A stretch of 64,000 nucleotides of DNA. It comes from Xenorhabdus griffiniae. Lineage in GTDB: Bacteria; Pseudomonadota; Gammaproteobacteria; Enterobacterales; Enterobacteriaceae. Each line of letters opens with the position of its first letter. The first letter of the stretch is position 1. Shown here piece after piece: positions 51,526-59,068 of the stretch. The stretch covers positions 806,001 to 870,000 of the forward strand of contig NZ_CP147737.1 in assembly GCF_037265215.1 (NCBI RefSeq). The letters run 5' to 3'. The position numbers were made by a program, and so were the translations under genes. The notes under the pieces were generated by a model, which worked only from the letters and a program-made list of their open reading frames with translations, was not told the DNA's origin and made no database searches.

Positions 51526-51609
51526 CTACAGTTTTCGGGTCAGGCCACTGTGGCGCCATTGGGTCACATGTTGCTGTTTTTGTTCGGGGGTGTATCGGTT
51601 ACGGCGCAT
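51526..51609 (-). pseudogene. N-terminal fragment of a transposase accessory protein
   Basis: The 27-residue reading MRRNRYTPEQKQQHVTQWRH followed by SGLTRKL and TAG resembles the start of IS66-type TnpA-like proteins. It is cut close to the left end of the IS1111 element, which may have interrupted it. Short, so the family call is tentative. Confidence 0.4.
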
Positions 51610-51693
51610 GATGGGGTCTCCAAATGAAAAATCAGAAGCCGTAGCGTGCAGGAGCCGGATGGAAGGAACAAGGTGAGATCACCGGACGCTTAC

Positions 51694-51771
51694 ACAGCAA
51701 CTAAGGGCAGGGAATGAGCAACTCTTAAAAGGAAAAAGCCGGAAGATCACGGGGATCTTTCCGACTTCTTT
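51694..51771 (+). repeat. Module-border repeat R2
   Basis: This repeats R3 (58333-58408) from AGCAACTAAGGGCAGGGAAT through the terminator hairpin AGCCGGAAGATC / GATCTTTCCGACT. The bases before it read ITGRLHSN-stop in the frame where R3 has the SymE-like end, so a symE tail seems to have been left here. It ends transcription of the immunity-like gene on the minus strand. Confidence 0.8.
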
Positions 51772-51792
51772 AGTCATTACATTAAAGAATTG

Positions 51793-52047
51793 TTACGATG
51801 CCCACTCAGCTTTTTCTGGAAGCTCTCCATTTTGCCAATGTTTGAATATCTTAAATGATGCTCTTTGAAAAAAATGTTTTTGCTCATCATAACTAGCAAG
51901 TCTAAGTAATGTAATTTCGCCATTTCCCTTATTTATTTCGAAAAGACCATGTTCCATTTCTGAATGCCTTGATGTTGTAGACATATAGAGATACTGGGAA
52001 CTAATTTCGCTTTCTTCCTTTTTAAACATCAATATGTGAAATGCCAT
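51793..52047 (-). CDS. Putative immunity protein of the orphan Rhs tip
   Basis: This 84-residue, AT-rich ORF (MAFHILMFKKEESEISSQYL...) starts 6 bp after the Rhs-tip stop and has no family I recognise. Small genes directly after Rhs toxin tips usually encode the cognate immunity protein, and that is the basis of the call. No signal peptide or membrane segment is seen, so it should be cytoplasmic. The border repeat R2 follows. Confidence 0.55.
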   Translation of the reverse strand: MAFHILMFKKEESEISSQYLYMSTTSRHSEMEHGLFEINKGNGEITLLRLASYDEQKHFFQRASFKIFKHWQNGELPEKAEWAS

Positions 52048-52053
52048 ATTATT

Positions 52054-52560
52054 CTACTCATCTATCCAAATTCTGCCCGTAGATTCGGTTTTATCGTGTG
52101 CTGTCCTATAGTTTGTTCGGAAAATACCTTCAAACTTAGATTCAAAATACTCATGCTTCAACAAATTGATATCTGATGGTATATGATCGCCTTTCGTCAA
52201 ACGTGACCATGCATTGACCATACCTGGGTCAGCGTCAAATCGACCAATTCCTCTGTCTAATTGGTGTTCTTTGAAAAATACATGGTTTTTTATTCTGGCG
52301 ATCTGAGATTCTTTCCAACCTGTATTTCTCGCAATAGCCGAAATATCAGAAGGGTCAGCCCTGATTTTATCATAGTATTTCTCGGCTTTTTCCCAGCCAG
52401 TTACACTATCAGGATCCAGTACTCTCCGAGCACCCGTCTCCTTAATTCCTGCATCCCCTTTATTCCCCTGCCTACCGGCCAGCCCATACGGATCAACATA
52501 CCCCGTCGGATTATGAACGTAAGAGTAGGGATTCAACCCGCCCGCCAACCCAATCGGATC
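52054..52560 (-). pseudogene. Orphan Rhs C-terminal toxin tip
   Basis: The frame opens abruptly with [20 protein letters not shown], the end of an Rhs core, directly after a TAA, with no Rhs body before it. The tip of about 140 residues follows [11 protein letters not shown] and contains [25 protein letters not shown] and LLKHEYFE. I do not assign a toxin family; the spaced His/Glu residues might be catalytic. Only a TTG (52548) could start it. Orphan tips are known downstream of full rhs genes as spare toxins for recombination. Same strand as the main rhs at 59.1-63.9 kb. Confidence 0.75.
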
Positions 52561-53496
52561 TTAGGGCAGGTTCCGGTGCGGTTATACTTTTTTAAGCGAT
52601 TTTTTTCTTATCTATCAGCTTATTAAAGAACCGTTTTTACCTGTTTAGCCCATTCCCGCGAACCTAAAATGCCGAAGTGCACTTTTGGCCTGTTTTGCTA
52701 TGCCACCGCCGCAAGCCGTTGTGCAGTATAGCGATCATTTTGGCTTGTGATGGATTGAATAACCTGATTTTGTGAGGCTTTTCACTTTCGGCAACGGGCG
52801 AACGTCGCCCAACTCGTTTGGGCGGCGGGCGCTCGTTCTGCGGGTGCGGGTGGCACAGAACCCGCCAGCGGCGCATTGCGACGCTATCAAGCACTGATGC
52901 GCAGGATCTGGCTCGGTTTTACCGATGATGCTTTGCTCAAGGGAAGCCCCCTCTGGGGGCTGCACGGGGCGGAGATGGCGAGCACGGTAACGAGCGAGGA
53001 GCGCAGCGACTGCGAGCCGGGCGCAGCCAATGCAGCGTGGGTTGGGGCGGGGGAGGTAAACCAACGGAGGCCGCAGGCCGACTTGCCTACAGGGGTGTTT
53101 GCCAGAGGATAGCAAGGCAGCTAAAGAAGGTACCTGCTTGGTTGGACGTTGGCGCAGTGTTCCGATTCGGCGCGGTGTTTGCCAAGAGGGTGCGCCGATG
53201 CTGACAGCAGAAGGCGAAGCCTTGTGCGCCACACCCCGCGATGCCGAACAGCGGGGGCGCCAGACATAATGTAAATTATGCGATGCGAGCCGCTTTGCCC
53301 GGTTTTTGGGAACGACTCAGCGCAACGGCGAGTTTCGCATAATTCCCCCACATTATGTTGAGTGGGCTTTGGGCGGCCTGCACTGACTGAACGGGGACAC
53401 GGCTGCTCAGGCCGACCATGGCCCACGTACCCCCGCGAGCACCGATGCTGACGGGCAGTCCGGCCACGGTCTGCCCCTGCACCGTTCCCAGCGAAC
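52561..53496. other. GC-rich stretch without a supported gene
   Basis: About 0.9 kb between the Rhs tip and the recombinase has several overlapping ORFs in all frames, none family-like, and is much richer in GC than the core. It holds the hairpins GGGCGA-ACG-TCGCCC (52796-52810) and CGCCCAA-CTCGT-TTGGGCG (52806-52824), which share bases and exclude each other, the stem GCCCCC-TCT-GGGGGC near 52947, and the paired dif-like sites. Confidence 0.5.
53264..53358. other. Pair of inverted dif-like recombination sites
   Basis: Two sites share identical 9-bp arms TCGCATAAT and ACATTATGT. At 53335-53358 the arms are separated by TCCCCC; at 53264-53283 the site is inverted and the arms are separated by TT. 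The arms resemble the GCATAA...TTATGT core of chromosomal dif. They lie 139 bp downstream of a Xer-type recombinase gene, so they may be its targets. Confidence 0.5.
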
Positions 53497-54543
53497 TCAA
53501 CGGGGACTGTCAGACTGCCCGGTGCGTTGGGGTGTCGGTTCGGCATCCGGCTCGTCGCTGGCACAACCTGCACTGCTTTCCTGTGGTGTCGGTGTGTCAC
53601 GCTCTGCCGGATGGGTTTGTTTATGCACTTTCTTCAAGTGACCGATCGCCACGCGTGTATAAATTTCTGTCGTGTTAAGTTTCTCATGTCCCAGCATTGC
53701 CTGGATATGGCGGATATCCGCGCCGTTATCCAGCATCTGCGTCGCCATTGAGTGCCGGAACAGATGGCAGGCGCCCGGTTTGTCTAACTGCGCCTGCTGC
53801 CGGATGGCCTTGCCTGCGATCTGCGTCAGGTGTCCCAGACTCAGCGGCCTGCCCTTTTGCGAGATAAACAGATAACCGCTGTCATAGTGCGCGGCCAGTT
53901 GTGGCCTGACGTTGACCAGATAGCGTTTCAGCCAGCCCAGCGCCCGCTCACCGACAGGCACAACCCGGTCTTTATTCCCTTTGCCCTGATTCACGACGAC
54001 CGCACCGCGTTCGAAGTCGATGTCCCCCTGCCGGAGCTGGCGTAACTCCATGCGCCGGATGCCGCTGCTCCAGAGGATTTCCAGCATCACCCGGTTGCGA
54101 AGTCCCAACACACTCTGATCATCAAGGCTGTCCAACACCTGCGTGGTTTCCCGTTCACTCAGGATCTGCGCCGGCAGCCGCTTTTCTTCTTTCGGCAACA
54201 CCATCTGCTCGGCTGGGTTATAGAGGATGTGATGGCGTTGCAGCAAATAGCGGAACCACAGCCGCAGGGCGATCAGCCGTTCCCGCTGACCGTTATTGCC
54301 GTAAGGCTGGCCATCGGCTTTACGGTAAGCCCGCAGATACCGCTGCCAGCTTTCCAGTAACACCAGTGTGACCTGTGCGGGGTAACGCACCGTGCGCTGT
54401 TCGCACCAGTCGATAAAGGGTAGCAGGTAGCTACGGTATGTTTCCCGCGTGCGGTCAGCCCGGCCTTGTGCCAGCAGCGTGTCGAACCACGCTTCAAGCT
54501 GTTGGCGCAGTGTGATCAGGGTGTTGTCGTGTGAAGTTATCAT
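53497..54543 (-). CDS. Xer-like tyrosine recombinase / integrase
   Basis: The 348-residue protein has a SAM-like N-terminal core-binding domain (about 10-110) and a C-terminal catalytic domain. Catalytic residues are visible: R163 in SSGIRRMEL, K188 in GKGNKDR, H260 and R263 in HLFRHSMAT, H286 in LGHEKL and nucleophile Y295 in TEIYTRV. After Y295 it carries an unusual tail of about 50 polar residues. It probably integrates or resolves the surrounding element. GC-rich unlike the core genes. The primase gene lies upstream in the same direction. Confidence 0.88.
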   Translation of the reverse strand: MITSHDNTLITLRQQLEAWFDTLLAQGRADRTRETYRSYLLPFIDWCEQRTVRYPAQVTLVLLESWQRYLRAYRKADGQPYGNNGQRERLIALRLWFRYLLQRHHILYNPAEQMVLPKEEKRLPAQILSERETTQVLDSLDDQSVLGLRNRVMLEILWSSGIRRMELRQLRQGDIDFERGAVVVNQGKGNKDRVVPVGERALGWLKRYLVNVRPQLAAHYDSGYLFISQKGRPLSLGHLTQIAGKAIRQQAQLDKPGACHLFRHSMATQMLDNGADIRHIQAMLGHEKLNTTEIYTRVAIGHLKKVHKQTHPAERDTPTPQESSAGCASDEPDAEPTPQRTGQSDSPR

Positions 54544-54687
54544 GCGGATTGTCCTTTTTGTCGTGGGTGCTATCCGGCAGTACGGTATGACGGGAAGTTT
54601 TTATTGTGTTGCCGGAACAGTGATTTTTCGTTTTGTCAGACTTGCGCTCGGTTAACCCACTCTGGCTGTGGCTTTAGGGTAGTTTTG

Positions 54688-54755
54688 GCTACCCAGACTT
54701 GACCCCGACTTGGGGTAGACTTGGGGAAGACTTGCCTCCGTGCTACCCAGACTTG
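54688..54755. repeat. 11-bp-phased GACTTG repeat array
   Basis: GACTTG occurs at 54696, 54707, 54718 and 54729 (exactly 11 bp apart) and again at 54750 (21 bp on). The 14-bp GCTACCCAGACTTG is repeated at 54688 and 54742. The array lies between the primase stop and the recombinase start. It resembles iterons bound by an initiator or arm-type sites of an integrase. Confidence 0.7.
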
Positions 54756-54761
54756 CGGGGA

Positions 54762-57476
54762 TCATACCGGGACGATCAGGCCGCTTAAGTGGGCGCTGTC
54801 GCCGTCACCGTCCCACAGCAGTTCGTATTGCAGCAGGTGCCCGCGACTGCCACCGTGAACAAGCAGGTATTCCATGTCGCTCAGGCGCTGGCAATGCAGC
54901 TTAAGCTGGCTGTCGCTCCAGTTCGTGTAAGCCCGGATATCCCGTCGGGTAAAACGCACCCTATTCAGTGCGCATTGTTGTTCTGCTGCCATGCCGTGCG
55001 CCATCTGCTGGATTAACAGTAACAGCCTGCGCGTCTGCGGCGGCATTTCGTCCAGCGTCCGGCCTAAGATTTCATGGGCAAGCTGGTTCGCCAGTTTGAT
55101 ATCGTCTTTGCTCACTTCGATATATTCAAGCCGCTTGCCGCGATGCTCAGTGCTCTTGATCTCCCGCTGGTGCTGGTGCAGCAGGGCAATGCTCTGGATT
55201 AACGTCAGGTATTTCATATGGTCACGGCGGGTGCGGGTTTTATCTGACAGGAACGTCAGTTGGTGAGCATAGGGATTGACCACATTCAGCGGTTTCAGCA
55301 GCCGCTGGGCGTTCTGGTGAAGCTGGGTCAGATAATCGCGCTCGTTCTCGGCCAGCAAGCCTTCGAGGGTTTGTTTCTGGCGCTGCACCGCGTGGATCGC
55401 TTCGGTCTGTTCGCGGGATTCATTCACCGTCAGCACCAGACAGCGGTTGAGCAGCTCTTCATCCACATCAATGGCAGTCGTGGTGAGCATCAGCATCACC
55501 GGGCCTTTGACGGTGTAGCTTTTGGTCACGAGGTTGCCCGTGGCTTCATCCTTGCCCGTACTCGCCATTGTTAACTCGCCGTCTGACTGCAACAGCTTGA
55601 GCGCATAAGCCGCCTGCCGCACGCCTTCTTCTTCCGCGATGGCTAATATTTTGTGCTGCAGGTTGGTTTCACCGAGATAAAACAGGCTCTGGCCGGTCAT
55701 GGCGCTGTACTGGATGCGTTCTTCTTCCGGGATCAGGTTCAGTACGGCATCCATTAATGAGGATTTTCCGGCGGCACTGCTGCTCTGGATCAGGACGGCT
55801 AACGGTTTGGGTAACTTTCGGCTCACGGCCGCCAAAAAGCCCGCCAGTAAGTTAGTGGATTCGCCGACTACGCCGCAGGCGGCTAAGTCAGCGGTAATAC
55901 GCGCCGTCAAGTACGGATCTTGCAGTAACGCCAGTGCTGCTTCCCGTTCCGCGATCCCCATCTCCGGTACGTTGGGGCCGGTGTCCGCGGGTTGTTGCTG
56001 CCACTGTTCGATCGCCAGTAACACCTGCCCCAGCGAACGCCGCAGATCCGCTTCGCCCAGCCCCAGCTCAGCCGCAGCCAGACGCGCATAACTGTGGCGG
56101 GAACGGGCACTGATCAGATCAACGCCATCCGCGAACAACACGCCGCTTTGCCTGTCCAGCACCTGCGCATTGAGTTTCATCACGGCAGCGCCGGCTTTGA
56201 CTGTGCCCATGCCGCGCAGACACCATTGTAATGTGCCGACCGAGATCAGCAGCTCGCCGTTGTCGCCGGATTCACACACCACATTCGGCGTCACGCGGGG
56301 CACAGGTTCAGCGGCTAAGATGACTGTTGGTTCGGGGTCAACGGCGGGTTCAACTGTCTGGCGTTCAACGATAACGAGATCGGCAGCTTCCTGCATCGGT
56401 ACGGCACTCTCAAGCAGCAGGGCAAAGGCGGATTCGGGTTCTGCCATCTGACACAGATAACCGTTCGCATCCCTGCCCGGCGGGAACACCACGCGCAGCG
56501 GTGTGATCCCTTTGGCAACCAATGCTGACGCCAGTTTGACCGCCGCTTCATTGCCTGCACTGTCATTGTCGAACGCGATCAGTACCTGCTTAATGCCGTA
56601 GTGTTCGAACGCCCGCCAGTGATCCGCTGTGACGCCATTTACGCCATAGGCGGCAGTCACATTGCGTTGCCCCGTTACCCAGAACGACATCGCATCAATC
56701 AGCGATTCACACAGGATCAACGTCTTGGACGTACCCAGCGCGGTTTCATTCCAGACGCCACCATGCGCCCCCGGCAGATACAGATGCAACGGTGTGCCCG
56801 GTCGCAGACGATCCGTGATTTTACGCCCGTACACTTCCTGTATCTGCCCCTCAGGACTGATCACCGGCACAACCAGTGAACCAACAAAATGCTCATGCCC
56901 TGATTTTCGCATCACGCCAGCGGCCTGTAAGCGTTGGCGGACATCAGCCCCGTCTTTGGTGTATTTACTGCCGGGCAGACGGTAAGCGAGCGTCCGGTTG
57001 GCAAAACCCAGCTTAAACTGCGTGACTAATTCAGGATGATTGAGCCGCCGCTTCGCCAGATACGCCTGTGCTTCCGGCGCATTCAGCAACGTATGGTGAT
57101 AGAACCCAATCACCCGCCATAACAGCCCCTGTTGCCCGATAGCATCACTGACCAGCTCCGCAGGTTGCACCAACGGCTCTACCGAGGGATTGACTCCTAA
57201 CACCGCGCGCAGGCGTTCCACGGCATGGCGCAGGCTTAACCCTTCGGTTTTCATCACCCAGTCCAGCACCGAGCCGCCCGCACTGCAACCAAAACAGTGA
57301 TAGAGATTTTTTGACGGTGTGATGACCATCGAGGGCGTTTTCTCTTCATGGAACGGGCACAGCACAACCATGTCTTTGCCGCGCTTAAAGAGCTGCCGGC
57401 CTTGTTGCTCGATAACGGCCACTAAAGAGACGGCGGCTTTCAGGTGCTGTAATTCTGCGTCGGGGATGCGAGCCAT
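54762..57476 (-). CDS. Large primase-helicase-like protein (CHC2, Toprim, AAA-type ATPase)
   Basis: The 904-residue protein starts with a DnaG-type CHC2 zinc finger (C40, H43, C61, C64), then a primase core and a Toprim domain (E257 in CESLIDA, D303 and D305 in AFDNDSAGNEAA). After a linker comes an ATPase with Walker A SSSAAGKSS (566-573), acidic Walker B AIAEEE and a sensor-like MLTTTA near 665. A C-terminal region may hold a winged helix (RFTRRDIRAYTNWSDSQLKLH). The layout suggests autonomous replication of a satellite, plasmid or integrative element. It is too long and differently built for the cellular DnaG. The start at 57476 follows AAAAGGAAC. Confidence 0.82.
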   Translation of the reverse strand: MARIPDAELQHLKAAVSLVAVIEQQGRQLFKRGKDMVVLCPFHEEKTPSMVITPSKNLYHCFGCSAGGSVLDWVMKTEGLSLRHAVERLRAVLGVNPSVEPLVQPAELVSDAIGQQGLLWRVIGFYHHTLLNAPEAQAYLAKRRLNHPELVTQFKLGFANRTLAYRLPGSKYTKDGADVRQRLQAAGVMRKSGHEHFVGSLVVPVISPEGQIQEVYGRKITDRLRPGTPLHLYLPGAHGGVWNETALGTSKTLILCESLIDAMSFWVTGQRNVTAAYGVNGVTADHWRAFEHYGIKQVLIAFDNDSAGNEAAVKLASALVAKGITPLRVVFPPGRDANGYLCQMAEPESAFALLLESAVPMQEAADLVIVERQTVEPAVDPEPTVILAAEPVPRVTPNVVCESGDNGELLISVGTLQWCLRGMGTVKAGAAVMKLNAQVLDRQSGVLFADGVDLISARSRHSYARLAAAELGLGEADLRRSLGQVLLAIEQWQQQPADTGPNVPEMGIAEREAALALLQDPYLTARITADLAACGVVGESTNLLAGFLAAVSRKLPKPLAVLIQSSSAAGKSSLMDAVLNLIPEEERIQYSAMTGQSLFYLGETNLQHKILAIAEEEGVRQAAYALKLLQSDGELTMASTGKDEATGNLVTKSYTVKGPVMLMLTTTAIDVDEELLNRCLVLTVNESREQTEAIHAVQRQKQTLEGLLAENERDYLTQLHQNAQRLLKPLNVVNPYAHQLTFLSDKTRTRRDHMKYLTLIQSIALLHQHQREIKSTEHRGKRLEYIEVSKDDIKLANQLAHEILGRTLDEMPPQTRRLLLLIQQMAHGMAAEQQCALNRVRFTRRDIRAYTNWSDSQLKLHCQRLSDMEYLLVHGGSRGHLLQYELLWDGDGDSAHLSGLIVPV

Positions 57477-57503
57477 AAAAATGTTCCTTTTAAAACCTTG
57501 TCA

Positions 57504-57560
57504 ATGCTCTCTATAGATATTATTATATGCTCTATAAAGATTATTTAGTCAAGTCTATTT
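57504..57560. promoter_or_regulatory. Divergent control region of primase and XRE genes
   Basis: The AT-rich 100-bp gap contains ATGCTCT twice (57504-57510 and 57527-57533), each followed by CTATA-type sequence, 23 bp apart, about two helix turns. It is a likely operator for the adjacent XRE regulator. Confidence 0.45.
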
Positions 57561-57576
57561 AGAACAGGGGGCGATA

Positions 57577-57945
57577 ATGGAACTCATCAATATTGACAAA
57601 GGAACAGACTGGATGAGTTTTTCTACCCGCTTTCTGCAACTGCGCAAGCAGCATAGCCTGACCCAGCCCCAGATGGCTGAGCGTGTAGGCATACACCTGA
57701 CCCAAGTTCGCCGCTACGAGTCTGGTGAAGCACAGCCCTCTTTGGACATTCTCAAGCGGATTGCTGTCACTTTTAATGTGTCGGCGGACTGGCTGATATT
57801 TGAGGAAGAAGAACGTGAACCGCAGGACGAACTGAAGCTGAAGTTTGAGGCGGTTAAACAGATGGATGAGGAAGAACAACGTTCGGTGATTTCAGTGCTG
57901 GATGCCCTGATTCTCAAGCATCAGGCTAGGCTATTGATTGGATAA
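57577..57945 (+). CDS. XRE-family transcriptional regulator
   Basis: This 122-residue protein has a Cro/C1-type helix-turn-helix at about 20-75 (LTQPQMAERVGIHLTQVRRYESGEAQPSLDILKRIA) followed by an acidic stretch and a short C-terminal helix. GGGGG lies 6 nt before the ATG. It is divergent from the primase gene and 74 bp before the SymE-like gene on the same strand, so it may control both. Its partner could be an element repressor or part of a toxin control pair. Confidence 0.85.
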   Translation: MELINIDKGTDWMSFSTRFLQLRKQHSLTQPQMAERVGIHLTQVRRYESGEAQPSLDILKRIAVTFNVSADWLIFEEEEREPQDELKLKFEAVKQMDEEEQRSVISVLDALILKHQARLLIG

Positions 57946-58019
57946 TCTGACTTAACGCGGCGCTGATGTGGTTGCAACACACCAACGCCGCTGACCACAA
58001 CCAACTAACAAGGAGTTGA

Positions 58020-58343
58020 ATGATGGCTAAGGCGCATTCTAGGCAAAACCGTGCCGTAAATAAAGCGGCAAAAACCGAACGTTATTACACCGTGGGATAC
58101 GTGCCGCAAAATGACAAGGCCAATGCCCCGCCCGCAATTCATCTTAAAGGGCAGTGGCTTAAGCAGGCCGGATTTGATATTGGTGGCACACTCACCGTCA
58201 AGATTATGGATGGCTGTTTAGTGCTCATTCCTGACAGCGACGACACCCACACAATGAAGCAACAGTACCAGCGCCAGCAAGCCCAGCTCAGTGAGATTAA
58301 GCTGCGGATGCGGGAACTGATTGGCGACTACAACAGCAACTAA
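58020..58343 (+). CDS. SymE-like toxin
   Basis: The 107-residue protein is SymE-like: a basic N-terminus, YYTVGYVPQNDKANAPPAIHLKGQWL, the swapped-hairpin-type core GFDIGGTLTVKIMDGCLVLIP and a helical C-terminus. E. coli SymE is an SOS-induced toxin affecting nucleic acids, controlled by the antisense RNA SymR; no antisense promoter was identified here. AAGGAG precedes two consecutive ATG codons. SymE-type genes are often found beside Rhs loci. The bidirectional terminator of R3 follows. Confidence 0.75.
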   Translation: MMAKAHSRQNRAVNKAAKTERYYTVGYVPQNDKANAPPAIHLKGQWLKQAGFDIGGTLTVKIMDGCLVLIPDSDDTHTMKQQYQRQQAQLSEIKLRMRELIGDYNSN

Positions 58344-58408
58344 GGGCAGGGAATGAGCGGCTCTTAAAAAAGAAGAAAGCCGGAAGATCACGCTGATCTT
58401 TCCGGCTT
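58333..58408 (+). repeat. Module-border repeat R3
   Basis: This starts within the last codons of the SymE-like gene (AGCAACTAAGGGCAGGGAAT) and ends with the terminator AGCCGGAAGATC / GATCTTTCCGGCTT. R2 at 51694 is a close copy and R1 at 49736 shares its second half. It probably terminates both the SymE-like gene and the converging immunity gene. Confidence 0.8.
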
Positions 58409-58441
58409 AATAACGTGAATCATATTTCAGTTATTATTAAT

Positions 58442-59065
58442 TTAAAAGCTACCACATGGAAATAGTTCAGATAAATTTCTCTTATAATATTCTATTTCAT
58501 CTTGGTTTTTAAGTTTATAGTTTGACTTATAAAAATAAAGACTTAGCCAATACACACGGACGTAAGATAAATATTCATGTCTGTTTTTTTCTGAAAAATC
58601 AATGATTGAGTCTAAGGTGTTTTTTATACTTTCATTATCTTGCTCTGTATTCAAAGCCTCTTTAGTTAGTTTTTTAAGGGTCATGTAAGTATCTTTAAAT
58701 TCTTGGGCACTCAAATGGTTTTCTGGCTCATCATAATTAACAAATAAAGCTGATTCGATATCATGAATAAGAATATCATCAATTAAACCAGATTTGTAAT
58801 CTCTTATGTTTTTAATTAAATCAATCAGTTCCTTGCTCTGAGTTGATTCTACCAAAGAAATAATTACTGGTTCATGGCACAAAATTTCAAGATATTTATC
58901 TTCAATAGAACTATAGATATCTATAAGAAAATCATTATCAATTAATTCAATAATTGACCAAAAAAATCCGTCATGAAAATTAAACCACATATTAAAAGAG
59001 AGTATTTCATCACACTTTCTTTTAATTTCACGAATGCTATGTTCTATATTCATATAATCCATCAT
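58442..59065 (-). CDS. Putative immunity protein to the EndoU Rhs toxin
   Basis: The 207-residue, strongly AT-rich, acidic, helical protein (MMDYMNIEHSIREIKRKCDE...) starts 3 bp after the rhs stop. I know no family for it by sight. Its place directly after an Rhs toxin tip indicates that it is the cognate immunity protein. Base composition contrasts with the GC-rich rhs core, as usual for exchangeable tip/immunity pairs. ATGs at 59062 and 59053 are alternative starts; the last follows GATGGAT. Confidence 0.7.
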   Translation of the reverse strand: MMDYMNIEHSIREIKRKCDEILSFNMWFNFHDGFFWSIIELIDNDFLIDIYSSIEDKYLEILCHEPVIISLVESTQSKELIDLIKNIRDYKSGLIDDILIHDIESALFVNYDEPENHLSAQEFKDTYMTLKKLTKEALNTEQDNESIKNTLDSIIDFSEKNRHEYLSYVRVYWLSLYFYKSNYKLKNQDEIEYYKRNLSELFPCGSF

Positions 59066-59068
59066 GCG

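Noticed and set aside
52735..53232. A 165-codon minus-strand ORF and overlapping ORFs in the GC-rich gap
   Set aside because: Composition is Arg/Pro/Ala-rich as expected from random GC-rich DNA, with no domain pattern; overlapping frames are equally open.
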